From Paragordius varius (lineage: Eukaryota; Nematomorpha): DNA of 64,000 nt. Positions 1 through 12,588 of this stretch are shown piece after piece. Where the stretch lies: contig OZ176053.1 of the NCBI GenBank assembly GCA_964247055.1, forward strand, positions 2,356,001-2,420,000, written 5' to 3'. Made by a program: the position numbers and the translations under genes. Position 1 is the stretch's first letter. The number at the start of each line of letters is the position of its first letter. Under the pieces are notes generated by a model. The model had not been told where the DNA came from, did not search any database, and worked only from the letters and a program-made list of their open reading frames with translations.

Positions 1-233
1 CTAATTACAAATTAAGAATTTATATAAACCTCGCCTTATAGCCATAAAGTAATCGAATCAATTAACTAAAACGCTTAAAAAATAAAAAATTCCAATACAT
101 ACCCTTTATAAATATAAATATATATATATATATATATATCAACCCATTCTTTATTTTCGAGAAAAATCTTAATAATATTTAAAATAATTTAAAAAAAATT
201 GCAACTATTATTGAGAGATGTCGTTTATGTTAC

Positions 234-474
234 CATACTTTGAAAATTATTGAGGCCCAATTTATCGTATGGTTTACTCTTTAATATTGTACTACTATTT
301 GATTCCGTATCAGTTATGTCAATCAGAAAAGCTCCTAATTTTGGTTTATTGGATTCATCCGCCACGCCTTCCTTACATGAAAAAAGTGGAGAAATAGAAA
401 TATTTATAATCGTATTTTAAATTATTAATGTAAAAAATGGTAGAATAAAATTTATAATAATAAGCAAAAACTCT

Positions 475-532
<58 letters not shown>

Positions 533-3046
533 ATAGTTCTAATTCACCCTAAAATAAATTATATGTTTTTTAAGATAAAAAATTACTTATTTTATATTTT
601 TGATATAAAAAATTCTGATTAATATTAATATAACTGAAAAAACAATAAACTATGTCGTAAAACTATATTTCATATTAATGATGAGTTATATTAGCCCAAA
701 AACACATAATTTATTTTTAAGGTGAATTTGAATTGTTATAGGGTGATTTTGCAATGTAAATGGTATATATATATATATGCCCTAAAAAGATATTTTTTCT
801 TCCTATAATAGCAAATATTACACCGGACAATTTTAAATTAAGCTCTTATTAAAAATTAATTAACGATAATATAGCCATAATTAACACAATCTATGAATAT
901 TTCAAAGTTTATTATATATTTTGTATTCTAAATATATTTTCATGATTGCATGCATATTTTGAAGCATAAACATATTAATATATATGTGAATCTATCAATC
1001 TGATTTATAATTGTCACAAAAAATATTTTTTATAAATTTGTCTCACCTTTGGTTCGCATAACAGTGCAAAAGTTAAAAAGAGATTTGATGAAGGTCCATT
1101 AAAAACCCAAGATTTCTTTCCAATTAACTTGTATCCAATAATATTGGTCGAGTTTGTTGGGTCTCGTAAAATAGTGGCTTTAGTTTGTAGGTTAGCTAGA
1201 TCTAAATTTTTCCTACAAAATTTTATAAAAATATTTTCTTGTTTTTACATTTTTTAGGTAAAAAATGTTTTAGTGATATTATAAATAAACAAATAAATTA
1301 TTTTGGCTTATTTTTTTGGGTTTAAGAAAAAGGAATTGAGATGTAAATTGGACACTTGCTTTTAAACTTTAAATTTTTAATAATTTAAAATATTGAACAT
1401 TAAGGATAAATATAATAAGGCATAAGTTTCGTAATTCAAGTCCTACTGTAAAAATATGCAAAATATTTTTTTTGTATAAATTATCTGACCCAATCTTTCT
1501 ACAATGATTTATAGGATTTAAAATGTTAAATTATATTTTTTCAAATTTTTTTTGAAAAAATGAAATAATAAATAAATGAATTACAAATTTTCTTCATTGA
1601 GTGCGATAGCAGGGCAATATTTTCCATTGGCTATACCAGTTTGACATTCAGAACGAATCGTTTCATCTCTAATTCTGGACATTGTCTAGAATCAATCAAT
1701 TATATACACACCATTTAAAACTCAAATTCACCCTTGAACAATTCACCTTAAAAATAAATTATGAATTTTTGGGCTAATATAAGTTTACATTAATATGAAA
1801 TATATCTTTATAACGTAGTATTTTTTTAGTATTATTTTAATTTTAAACAAAATTTTATTTTTTAAAAAAATAAAAAAATATAGGTAATTATCTTAAAAAA
1901 TGCATAATTTATTTTAGCGTTATGAATTGTTTAAGGGTGACTTTGAACTTATGGTATAACAAAGGTTTTTAAATTAACTTTTTTTATATTATTTTATAAA
2001 TTTGGTATTTTTATCATCAAATTATCGGATTTTTAAATTTCAAAAACATTAAAAAGTTGAATTAATCTTTTAGGGTTAGCTATAGAAAAAAAGTTAAAGA
2101 AATAAATTGTTATAAAAAAAATTAAAGTGAGTCAACGGTTTAAAATCGTCAAAATTGACTAAAAAAGACTATATAACACTATCTATTGATTAAATAATAA
2201 ATGCATAATTGATATAAAGTTATCTCATTAATATTTGTAACAATATAAAAAAATGGCTAAATTTAGGCTCGAAATAGTGATAGTTAAGAAAATATTTAAA
2301 GGGATACAAAAAATATTTATTTATTTATAATATTAATACAAATTTCATAGCTGTTTGGCATATTCGCAGATATTTATAAATAATCATTTTTTTTTAGAAA
2401 TAATTAAGTTCGGCCATAAAAAAAGCATTTTTAGGGACATGAGACCCGTAGGCCGCAAGGCATATTAAAATCATTGTGTAATATTTGGGAACATAATTAA
2501 ATTTTTTGGATATTCGTATGCAATATAACTTACTTGTGTTGCCGAATGATAATTAGCTATAGTTGCCCCAAATGATGAATTTCGTGATATCTCTTCCATA
2601 ACTTGAGCAAAATTCGAAATGGGTAAATTACATCCACCTAAAAAATTGTCAAACTAATAAAACCATATTCAGCTTGAATAGGTAAACTTAAAATGGATGT
2701 TATGTTTTGATCATGGCCGTCCCATTCGTAAAATATGGATTGACCCTCTTCTATTTCAGGATATAGCAGGGAATCCTGATATATGAAATAAAAACTATAC
2801 TTGATCCAAATTCCCCTGAAATAAGATTTGTAAAAATGAATCTCGGTATGCCTTTTTCTTTTTTACGAAATATGGACGCTTAACATCCACTTCGGTATCA
2901 ATATATTTATATCTTAAAGGTATTTTTTCATCTGGATCTGGAATCAATTTGGGTATATAGTTAAATAGAGCAACAGATTTGCTAAAATATTTTTTTCTAA
3001 TGGCAAAACTCGTATTTGTAAATAAACCATGTGAAATTTTATTCAT
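234..3046 (-). CDS. Mitochondrial acyl-CoA dehydrogenase, ACAD9/VLCAD-like (3' end off window)
   Basis: FAD-dependent acyl-CoA dehydrogenase, expected to act on long-chain acyl-CoA in the mitochondrion. Exons on the minus strand: 3046-2801, 2775-2664, 2637-2534, 1685-1585, 1212-1047 and 371-234, all with GT-AG borders and matching phases; about 289 codons seen of roughly 600. The first exon starts MNKISHGLFTNTSFAIRKKY, basic and free of acidic residues, like a mitochondrial presequence. Family features in order are the AEYGG turn, the VMEEISRNSS helix, an ANGKY segment where the family has LASGE, the GKKSWVFNG strand and the LGAFLIDI strand. The lead FQGNLDQDSLLYPE resembles ACAD9 more than medium-chain enzymes. 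The catalytic glutamate region lies beyond the left edge. The first two introns are only 25 and 26 nt; later ones are 848, 372 and 675 nt, and the first and third of these hold MITEs. Assignment to ACAD9 rather than VLCAD is inferred. Confidence 0.85.
479..528. repeat. (TA)n microsatellite
   Basis: About 25 uninterrupted TA units, directly next to a family H MITE. Confidence 0.95.
531..764. mobile_element. Family H MITE, copy 1 (intronic)
   Basis: Terminal inverted repeats: left AATTCACCCTAAAATAAATT, right the complement, ending GGTGAATTTGAATTGTTATA. It lies between (TA)n tracts inside the acyl-CoA dehydrogenase intron 372-1046. No coding capacity. Borders are approximate. Confidence 0.7.
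1708..1955. mobile_element. Family H MITE, copy 2 (intronic)
   Basis: The left end reads CAAATTCACCCTTGAACAAT and the right end has the diverged complement AAGGGTGACTTTGAACTTAT. The interior GGGCTAATATAAG and the TTAATATGAAATATAT run recur in copy 3. It lies in intron 1686-2533 of the dehydrogenase gene. Confidence 0.65.
2638..2663 (-). other. 26-nt intron of the acyl-CoA dehydrogenase gene
   Basis: GTTTTA...TTTTAG borders. Removal joins AEYG to GCNLP in phase 1 and restores the conserved GG turn of the family; without removal the frame is lost. Confidence 0.85.
2776..2800 (-). other. 25-nt intron of the acyl-CoA dehydrogenase gene
   Basis: GTATAG...TATCAG borders. Read through, it gives a stop directly after the NLDQ codons; removed, it joins NLDQ to DSLLYPE in phase 0. 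Confidence 0.8.
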
Positions 3047-3289
3047 GAAGTCGCATAATCAAATGATCGAAGCAAAATTATTATTTTTTTTTTAAATTTC
3101 TTGTTTGGGTTTAGACTATTTAAAATAACTTATACTTTATTCAAACATGAAAACTGATCTTTTGTATTTTTAATTATTTGGCGAAAATTATATTTTGGGT
3201 TTCATACTCTAACTTACAATTAAACTACGGTTTTAAAAGTTGTTTTGGTTAAAATTTAATTATCAGTTTTCCTATTTTATTTTTACAGT
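3047..3289. other. Upstream region of the dehydrogenase gene
   Basis: A+T-rich DNA between the dehydrogenase start codon and the nested transposon stack. It would hold the promoter, but no motif can be supported. Confidence 0.4.
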
Positions 3290-6223
3290 TTTTTATTTTT
3301 TGGCGTTGGTATGGCTCCAAAACCAGATTTAACAACTTGTGCGCTTTTAGTATAGTTTAATATCCTATAATTTCAAATTAAATATCTTAAAAATCATTTA
3401 GTTATTTAATTATATGCTTTCCATAAGGTGACCAGATTTTTTGAAGGAAAAAGCGGGACAAATCTGAGAAGGGGGGGGCTTATTGGGGGGTACAACCAAG
3501 AATTTTTATACAAAAAATTTATTGTAACATTTATTTATTTTTAACACAAATACATTATAAATATATAAAATTTGTACCTCACAGGTTGTTTGTACGTTAT
3601 TCAATGAAGTGCCGAACAAAGGGTGTGATTGTAATATTCTAGAAAAAAATAATAAAGACGAAATCATCGCACTGGGTGATGCAAGAAGCGGCACAAAAAA
3701 TATTTTTAACAATTTAACGAATAATCCTAATTAAAACATTATTGGCATATACACATCGCTATTCAAACAGCTATTGATTTGTTACACCTGAATGTGGAAA
3801 ATATAGATGTTAAAATGCTTGAATATTGTAAAACTGTTGGTTAGCTCTTTTGCCAGCGATTCAAATATTTATAAAAATGTGATCTCCTAGAATCCTATTT
3901 TTTATCACAGGACAAAGGTCAAAATTCCAAGTCAAAAAAGGTTAAAAAATAATTTTATCTCATTAACTAATCGCAATATTATAAAGCATCCAGAAAAACA
4001 AGGCTAAATGAAAAGCCAGAATATAAAAATGTTTTATACAAACAGAAACAATTATTTGCAAGACAAGACGGTGCACAATGACACTTTTTTATGAAGTCTC
4101 ATTATTAAATAATTATATTGAATGAAAACTTATATTATGAACAACAGAAAAATATACGTAGGATAGAAATGGTTAAAATAATCATTTTTAAACAAATTAT
4201 GTTCCATACAATAATATTTAAATTCTAGAATTTGCATTATCTTTACCTGAACCACCGCTATTGAACGCGTTTTTCCACAGTAAATTAAGTAAGGACACGG
4301 AATCAAAATTAAATGTTGAATAAAAGCCATTTTATGTGTTCAAATATAATTTGACAAATTATGAAGACTTTTACAATATTTTAAGTAATTTTGTTTATTT
4401 TTTAACACAAAACGTTAAAGAAAATATTTTATTCTTTGGTATATTTTTTGTTTGAGTGAATGCGTTTTAGCAGAATTGTCATCATTTTTTAAAATATTGT
4501 AGAAGTCTTCACAAGAATTTGTCAAATTATGTTTGACCGATAAAACGGCCTTTTAAATTTGATTTTTACGATGTCCACACCTGATTTACTGAAAACGCGC
4601 TCAGTAGCAGCGTTGGTTCCATGTAGAGATAGTGCGAATTCCACAATTTTTAAAATATTATTGTATGTAATATAGTTGGCTTCAAAATGATGAAATATTC
4701 CAACCATTTCTTTTCTACTGTATATTTTTCTTTTGTCCATAATTTAATTTCATTATTAATATATCTTTTAACTAATGATACTTCAGAAAAAAGATCATTT
4801 TCTGAAAGATTACTTTTTGAGAATTGGGAGCAGATATAATCAAATGATTTTTGAACATCGCACCAATTGAATTCTGATTTTAATGTTATCCAATGAAAAT
4901 GATCAATTTCATTAAATTGCGTCGTCCAGTCTTCCAAATAATCTTTACAGTTTGTATAAAACATTTTTATGTGCTACAGGATATCTTGGCGATTTATTAA
5001 GCCTTGTTTTTCTAAATTATTTATTATATTGCGGATGGTTAATGGTATTAAATTATTTTCTAACCGTTCTTGACATTGGAATTTTAGGTTCCTAACTTCA
5101 TTGGCTACTTCGATTGCCGAAATTTTGTCACCTTCTATAAATTTAGTAACATTTTGAAAGAGAGAAGCTTGATTATGTAAGAATTCTAACCATTTTTGAA
5201 GAATCACTTTCAACAAACCTTTTGAATTTGTAGGACATTTGTGCTGTGATAAAAAAAATTTAAAGGATCATACATTTTTAAAATTTTTTTTGATAGCTGG
5301 CATAACAGCTAACCAACGAGTTTTACAATATCCAAGCATTTTTTGATATTGAACTTCTGCATTTTCACAGAATTCTAAGCGTTTCAACACGTACCGTGTA
5401 TATATAAAAATAGGAATATATTTTAACAACTACATTTTCCACATCTAGGGGTAACAAATCAGCAGCTGTTTCAATAGCGTTGTGTATTGTATGCGCTACA
5501 CACCCAACGCCAATAATGTTTTGATTAAGATTATCTGTTAATTTATGAATCCTTGCTTTTCCACCAAAGTTCGTATTGGTGTTGTCAGCGCAACATGCGA
5601 TAATTTTGTATTTTAAATTATTTTTTTCTAGTATGCATTATTGAAGTAAATATTATTTTGGAATTTTTACCGGGTAGGGAAATTAAATCTAAAATTTTAA
5701 TTACTCCGGTTTTTGAATCAAAATATCTTATCAAAGTGGGAAATAATTTTGTTTAATGGTGATTTGATGCATCAGAGTATAGGGATAAGAACTTATTTTT
5801 TAGCAAATCTTTTTTCAGAAGATGCATGTGGCGAAAGGACATTGCACACAATGGCTTCAGCCTTTGTACGGGCACATGTAAATTTTTTATGGAATTACGT
5901 ACGAGTAACCTGTGAGGTACAGTCCATAGATTTAAAGCAGGGGTGTCCAACACAAATGGCTTGTAGAGCCACCTTCTTGACCTCAAAATTCCAAAGAGCC
6001 ACTTTTTATTTATATATATATATCAAGACATTGGTAACAAATAAATTAGTAATATTAACATATATATGTGTGCTAATTTTCATATCTAAAAGAAAATAAA
6101 CAGTAATAATAATGCTTTGCTAATTAAATTATATCAATGTGTTAAAAAAAGATAAAAATACATGGATATGGTAAACTTATTGCAATTCGATAGTATTACT
6201 AGAGTAGACTGTGGCGAATTTAA

Positions 6224-6802
6224 CACTTGGATACAACATATTCATTTTAGTCCTTCGATTCAAATTGGGGTAGTTAAATACCCCAGGCCTGTTTAAAATT
6301 TAATTCTTTAAAAAATATGGAAGGAATCGAAACCACAAAATTTTGCATTTATATGACAATAATAAACGGAAATATATAAAAAACTTTATTCAAAAATACT
6401 TGATATTAGTTATTTTAAGCTAAAACCGAAAGGTAAAAATTTAGTCAACCTGACATGTGTGCAATGGTAAAATTGAAAAATAATACAAAATAAACCGCTT
6501 TCTCTATTTCTACCAATGTTGGATGTAATTTAAATAAAAAATTAGCTTTAATTTTACCCTTAAAAATAAATGAGGACGATATTTTGCAAAAAGTTTATAA
6601 AATAAAAATGGCGTCGAAGTAGTTTGACATGGAACCTTTTTTTCAAAACAAAATTTTATTTAGATATTTTAGCATATTTATATAATTTTTATTAGGATAG
6701 AGGCATAAATTTAAATTGGGACCGTTTCCTACAGTAGTTTTTTAAATATTCTAATTCAAATTTAGTCTGGGGTATTTAGATACCCCAATTTGAATTAAAG
6801 TG
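6224..6802. mobile_element. Family A MITE, copy 1 (TTAA-flanked), nested in hAT 2
   Basis: TTAA lies at both borders. The left end is CACTTGGATACAAC and the right end complements CACTTTAATTCAAATTGGGG. Subterminal hairpins GGGGTAGTTAAATACCCC (left) and GGGGTATTTAGATACCCC (right) are nearly self-complementary. No coding capacity. Confidence 0.87.
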
Positions 6803-7725
6803 TTAATCGCCAAAATGTAACCTTTTTTTATCTAATAAAAATAAAAGAATATTTTTCATTGCGTAATTAAATTTTTAATGGGATATTTGTTTATTAATTT
6901 TTTTGCTTAATATATTCAGACCTATATCAATATTTGATACAGCACATCTCAATTCATTTTCCAAGTTTTCAATAGTTAATAAAGAACATGAAAATATTTT
7001 GTGTAATTCATTTTAGAAAAAAAAAACTCTTACAAAGATAGGTGGACCCAAAAGCACAAATTAATCTTTGTGCAAAAATTCTTAAATTAGGAAATTTATC
7101 AAACGTTATATATTTTTTATAAAATATTAATTCATTATTGGACTCCAAATCTATAATTCCATTTGTAAATTAGAAGCGTTGATAGCTTCAACGTAGAATG
7201 GACAACAAAATAAATTAAATATTTTACATATTTTGTCATGTCCCCGTATCGATTATTAAAAGCTTTTGATAATATGATAATTTGATCTGCATATTTTGAG
7301 AAATCGTTAGTTTTACCTGTCTATTCAATTCTGGAGTTCAGCATTTTTTTTTAAATGGCATTCAAATAACGTCAATTTTTTACAAAATGCTTTAATATGG
7401 TTATTCGCATCAACAATTAAATTATCTTGCTTTTGCAAGGATTCATTTAATTGATTTAGTTCTTCATTGGTTAATTACTCTACCAAATAATTATTCTGCA
7501 ATAGAAAAATATTTATATCTTTTAATAAATAATAAAACCTTTTTAGACATTTTCCTCGACTAAGCCACCTTACATTTGAAAAAATGTAAGATCTCCATAT
7601 TCTGTAAACTGCCTATGCTTCAAAGCATGAGATTTTATAAAATTAACTACTTAATAACAACGGTCATAACATTGTCCATAGTCAGAGCATGTGCGCAGAG
7701 ATTTTCACGGTGAATCATGCAATGC

Positions 7726-7728
<3 letters not shown>

Positions 7729-7776
<48 letters not shown>
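7729..7776. repeat. (AT)n microsatellite
   Basis: About 24 AT units inside the coding remains of hAT 2. Confidence 0.95.
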
Positions 7777-7778
<2 letters not shown>

Positions 7779-8600
7779 TCAATAATAATACCATCGGATT
7801 CCATCTTATTTAAGAATAATTTCACGGTTCCCGTGTTTTTTCCCATCACAGCTGGGGCACCATCTGTTGTCAAACAAGATAGAGCCCTCGTATAATTTAT
7901 TGTCCTCAATACATTTTAAAATTGCATGAAACATATCATCTCCCTTAGTTGTATTTTTCATCGGAAGTAAGCCTAACATATTTTCTGTTATATTAAAAAA
8001 TTCATCTATCCCTCGAATAAGAACTACCAATTGTGATATTATATATGTGCTTTCATCAAATGACAAGGAAAACGCCACAAAATTTTGAATTCTTTCTTTT
8101 AGGGAAAGTTGAATATCTTATGCGATGTCTGTAATTCGTCGATACATAGTATTGCGCGAAATTATACTGGATATTAATTCAACTTTATCAGGCAAAACAC
8201 ATTTTATAATTTCCAGTACGCATTCCTTTACAAACTCACCATCAGTATAAACGTGCCATTACTATCGGAAAAGGTTGCGTGAATGAAATTGTTGGTTGGA
8301 GATTATTAATATTTTTTAAAGATTTTAATTTTATTATTTTCATTTCTGTAGTCATATTAATAAAATCCAAATGCATGGTATTGGCATGTCTTTTTAAATT
8401 ATATTCGGGAAACCCGTTTGTAGTAAATTTGCAAATACTCCGCTTTGTTGAAAATTTGAGTAAACCCATATTTCAATTCCCAGTCGGGATTGTATTTTCT
8501 AATTACTTTTTTAGATTTTGCATATTGAAAGCTAAATATATTATTTTAAAAACCTATTTTTTTGCAAGTAATTTAATGTTTCAATGGACCCAAATTATAA

Positions 8601-8860
8601 TTCCCAGTATTGGTAGGAAAGCTAAATAAAATATTTTAAATACCTATTTTTTGCAAATAATTTAATTTTTCAATGGACCTTAAATATAATTCCCAGTATT
8701 GGTATGAAAGCTAAATAAATTATTTTAAATACCTATTTTTGGCAAATATTTCAATGTTTTAATGGACCCAAATTATAATTCCCAGTATTGGTAGGAAAGC
8801 TAAATAAATTATTTTAAATACCTATTTTTTGCAAGTAATTTAATGTTTTAATTATATGAA
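8601..8860. repeat. 89-bp tandem repeat in hAT 2
   Basis: TTCCCAGTATTGG recurs at 8601, 8690 and 8779, giving an exact 89-bp period for about three copies. A diverged partial unit starts near 8477. Each unit continues with GAAAGCTAAATAAA and an ACCTATTTTT...GCAA stretch. Confidence 0.87.
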
Positions 8861-10356
8861 AGTTATCATCTTGAAGTTGGAAATAACATGCAGGAAAAAA
8901 TGTGTTTTATAAATGATTAAATCAATGCTATGATAGATATTTATACTAAAGAATTTTATTAAAAGTTTATAAAAATAATTTAAATGTCAAAATAAAAATG
9001 CATAATTTACATATAATTTAAAAAAATAATTTTTTTTTCAAAATTTTCAAAGAGCCACTCAAAATTTTTAATGAGCCACTCAAAAACCCTGTTGGACACC
9101 CCTGATCTAAAGGAATGATTGTGATTAACGGCGTGAAAAGATAACACGCCCTCAGCTAGTGCCAAATTCTTTTCTTCCTCTCCAAAAGCGGTTTTTCGAA
9201 AAAAATCGCTCATTTTGTAAGATGATGCCGCCATAACTAAACATTTTTTATGTTTCTGTGTTTCTATATGCTTTGTAATATCATGCTTGCCGCCATGTGC
9301 TAGGGTGAATTCCCCCTCGCATATAAGACATTTAACAGATGATTCATTCTTTGTTTTTTTAATAAAAGGAAAATTTCATTAATTCATCGTTTTTTATTAC
9401 AACCTCTTTTTGTGCGCATATTTATAAACTACTATTAGTATAACAAATATTATATTACCTTAATTTTCTGGAATAAACGTGTAAGGTACCGATTTATGGT
9501 ATCAATTTGTCTTTTAATCTAGAGATTTGTGGTATTAACTTGGATTTTTGATAATAATGACAGTAGTAGTAGGAAGGAAAGTGTATAATCATATGATATA
9601 AATTCGAAAAAAAAATATTTTTTATTCAAAAATAAAAAATTTAATTTAAAATTTATATAGATTTTAAAGATGTTTAATAATAAAAAAATTAAACGGATAA
9701 AAAAAATTTATTTCTATTTAAAAATTTTTTTTATATAATCGTGAAAAAGCGGGACGTCTGGTCACCTTAGCTTTCCATAAAAACTTTTAGGTATATTATA
9801 CAATTTCTTTTTGAAAAATATAAAATTGTTAAATCCTCATCTCAAACCTTTTGCCCCCGTTTATTTCTCTAATTTTTTTAATCTCTGATGCAATTGGTAA
9901 ATGAATGCATATTTTGGTTAGAAAATGTAAATAATTAACTTAAGTTTAAAGTTTTTGTTTACCAACAAAAACTTGATATATTTTAAATTAAATATGACCT
10001 GTTGGTTTCTATCGTGTTTTGGAGCTTTCCCAATTTTAGACGTTAAAAATATGATCCTTTTTAAATGTTAATTTTTTAAGTTTTGCCTAAAACAATTTAA
10101 TCTTAAGATTAGCTCTATATAAAACTATGCCAATCTGTCATTCAGGGCAAAAAATATCATTAACTGCTATAAAAATTTATAAAATTTTACAATCACAAAT
10201 AGGATACATTTAAAATATTTTCACTCAATCTCAGCATCGTTGCTCTTATATTTTGGGAGAAATCTATCTTAAAGGGTAAAAAATTTGGGAATTTAGTAGT
10301 TTACATCTAAAAATCACAATGCGTCCAAAATGGGGAAGTATTAAAAAATACCTGTG

Positions 10357-11472
10357 AATATATATTCTGATAGGAAAATGTATTAGTGGTCCTTTTGGTT
10401 TTTGCCCTTACGAGTTATAATAAGTTATTAATACTTTTGTCTAAATGTTCCATATCAGGAAATGGCAGAATTTAGGCATATTTTTTAAAAAAATTTTTGG
10501 TGAAAGCTAGAGACTTCATTTCAAAAAATATCACTAAAATATATTCTAAACTACAAAAATGCAAAACAGTATTCTCAAAAAACTTAATTTTTGATGTGGG
10601 ATCCAAAAAAACCCAATTATGCTCTTTAAAATATGCTAGTTTTCTTAAAATAAACGCAAAAATGTAGGGATTGTGGATAAAATTAAATATATGCAAATTT
10701 TGAGAACAAATAAAAATATTATTAAAAAATACACACTTTGTTAAAATATAATTCCGAAGTTTTTACATACTTTAACATGATGGAAACGGTTTAAGCGCTT
10801 AGAAATGCTACAAAAACACTTTTTATATAAAAATAGATGATGCTGACCATTTCTATCGCTTAAGATTTTCAATTTATGTGTTCGTTTGCCTAAATACTTT
10901 GGGTATTTAAAAAATCACAATTTTTATAACATTTTTAAAATACCGATATTTAATAGAAATTCTGGGCTGATAGAAATGTTAAGCATCATCGAATCATATA
11001 GAAAAGGTGTTTGTAGAGGTCTTAAAGCGTTTTTACCGTTTTCATCATGCCTCAGTAGTTTGAACTACGCTTGAACAAAATTATGCTAAAAATTTTTAAA
11101 AAATATTTTTAATTGATATAGAAACTTAGCATATTTAAATTTTTATTGAGTGCTATCGGCATTTGCGTTTATTTTAAGAGGACTCGCCCATTTTAGAAGC
11201 GCAAATTTGGAATTTTCAGAGCCCGCATCCAAAAACTAATTGTTTATAAATAATGTTTTGCTTTAGATATGTAGTTTTTGATATATTTTAGTAAAATATT
11301 TTTGAATTACGCCTTTAGCTCGCTAAAAAAATATAATTAAAAAATGCATTTTGCCATTTTCATGGTGCAATTACCACAAAAGTATTAATAACTTTCTTAA
11401 ATCACTCGTAAAGGTCAAAATCAAAATAACCAAAATAATTCTTATACATTTCACTATCAGAATATATGTATA
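10357..11472. mobile_element. Foldback (family C) element
   Basis: Long imperfect inverted repeat. The left arm has ATATATTCTGATAG at about 10361, then TTGCCCTTACGAGTTATAAT and TTATTAATACTTTTGT. The right arm holds the complements ACAAAAGTATTAATAAC at about 11376 and CTATCAGAATATATG at about 11455. The arms meet near 10885. No coding capacity. The outer borders are diffuse and related blocks continue on both sides. Confidence 0.6.
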
Positions 11473-12322
11473 TCATGATTATGGTCCTAGATTTTGGACG
11501 CAAATATATTTTGTTTCGGGTGCTTTTGATTTTACAGTGAAATAATAAGTTACCACTTTTGTGATAATTGCTTCACATCAAAAAATAGCAAAAATGCGAT
11601 TATATGTTAAGTTGATGGAAACTGAAAGCTTCATTCCAAAAAAAAGTTGTTATATTAAATTTTGAAACAGGGCTAAAATGTTTAATTTTTTAAACTAAAC
11701 AGGAAAATGACAATAAAAATCGAATATTCCGAAAAATGGATATTTTTCCTATATTTAATTTATAGGTATTTTTCGTATACGAAGCATAGCAAAACGGTAT
11801 AAAAATTTAAGGATATTATAAATACGCTTTTCTGACCATTTCTATCGCCTGAAAAATTTGAATGAAGACACTCTATCCTCGAAATTTTTAAATATTAAAT
11901 GTCGTTTTCACAAAAATCTACTTAAATTTAATGACGAACAAACGCTTAACTTAATTTTTGAGGGCATGGAAATAGAAATTACGGAAATTCATGTAAACCA
12001 ATTTCCAACACGGGGAAAAGAAATCTAATCTCATCATGTAGAATCACATTCTTAAAAAACGCATAAGCCTGCATATTCTATTTAAACACTTTTTTATAAG
12101 TTCTGCAAGCAAACTTTACGGGCCGCATCATATATCAATCTTTAGGACTAGCTGCTTATTATATATATAAGTATGATTGTGCATATTCACATTATCTCCA
12201 AAATTAAAAATGGCAGTTTACAATTAACCATAAATTATGAAAGTAGTAATATATCTTAATAAATGAAATTAATAATGTCTGTTTGGGTAGATGTTTGATG
12301 TGCTAAATATAGATTAAATTAG
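11473..12322. other. Non-coding spacer with family C fragments
   Basis: No gene is seen. TTACCACTTTTGTGATAATT near 11550 repeats a block of the foldback family; the rest is A+T-rich unique-looking DNA up to the LTR element. Confidence 0.5.
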
Positions 12323-12588
12323 TGTAGTAAATCAAGAAACCGTAAAACAATAAGATATATTGAATATAAAATGCAAAAACTAAACTACATACAGTTTGCG
12401 ATGTTTATATACTTTTTGTGAATACAATATTTACATGTTAAGCCAAGGTAAAATAACGTGTGCAAGTTAAATACAAAATTGATACAATAGTTTAACTCAT
12501 ATATAAAAGGTCATCAAAATGTATTCAAATCTAATATATAAATTGGTCTCGTCTAAGGTTAACTAACTTGATGTATTCTAATCTATCA
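12323..12588 (-). repeat. 3' LTR of the Ty3/Gypsy element
   Basis: 266 bp, starting TGTAGTAAATC and ending AATCTATCA; nearly identical to the copy at 16386-16650. Confidence 0.94.

Larger units (their letters stand above)
5938..9104 (-). mobile_element. hAT transposon 2 (CAGGGGTGTCCAAC ends), nested in hAT 1
   Basis: The ends CAGGGGTGTCCAACA and TGTTGGACACCCCTG are perfect inverted repeats. The 8-bp duplication ATTTAAAG/ATCTAAAG (5930-5937, 9105-9112) differs at one base. Minus-strand transposase remains are of the GTF2IRD2/ZBED5 (Charlie-like) group: a C...H finger near YNLKRHANTMH (about 8400), then SFDESTYIISQLVVLIRGID (about 8050-7990), FNITENMLGLLPMK, and TDGAPAVMGKNTGTVK (about 7860-7810). 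It is broken by stops, a (AT)n tract, an 89-bp tandem repeat and a MITE. The insertion splits the SFRSMDC-type motif of hAT 1, so it is the younger of the two. Confidence 0.87.
3424..9769 (-). mobile_element. hAT transposon 1 (BED-finger transposase relic), host of a nested element
   Basis: Terminal inverted repeats TAAGGTGACCAGA (left) and TCTGGTCACCTTA (right), flanked by perfect 8-bp duplications GCTTTCCA at 3416-3423 and 9770-9777. Minus-strand transposase remains start with a BED-type finger (CLICEGEFTLAHGGKHD...HIETQKH, about 9375-9250), run through LAEGVLSFHAVNHNHSF to 9113, and resume beyond the nested element with SMDCTSQVTRT near 5930. The C-terminal dimerisation block LSLHGTNAATERVFS lies near 4580-4630. 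Several stops and shifts interrupt it, so it cannot encode a working transposase. The element is 6346 bp long with its 3167-bp passenger. Confidence 0.87.
3290..10130. mobile_element. Old family B MITE, split by the hAT insertion (outer layer of the nest)
   Basis: The flanks of the hAT element resemble the interior of other family B copies. On the right, 9840-10050 carries the AAACTT...GCC...ATTT and CAAAAACTTGATATATTTTA runs seen near 30780 and 59540. The remnant GATTAGCTCTATATAAAACT near 10110 matches the subterminal block of the copy ending near 31.0 kb. The left end near 3290-3423 is diverged. Borders are rough and the assignment rests on recurring blocks only. Confidence 0.4.

Noticed and set aside
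10472-11545. Several 60-75-codon frames in both strands around the foldback element
   Set aside because: They lie in paired inverted-repeat arms and show no protein-like pattern.
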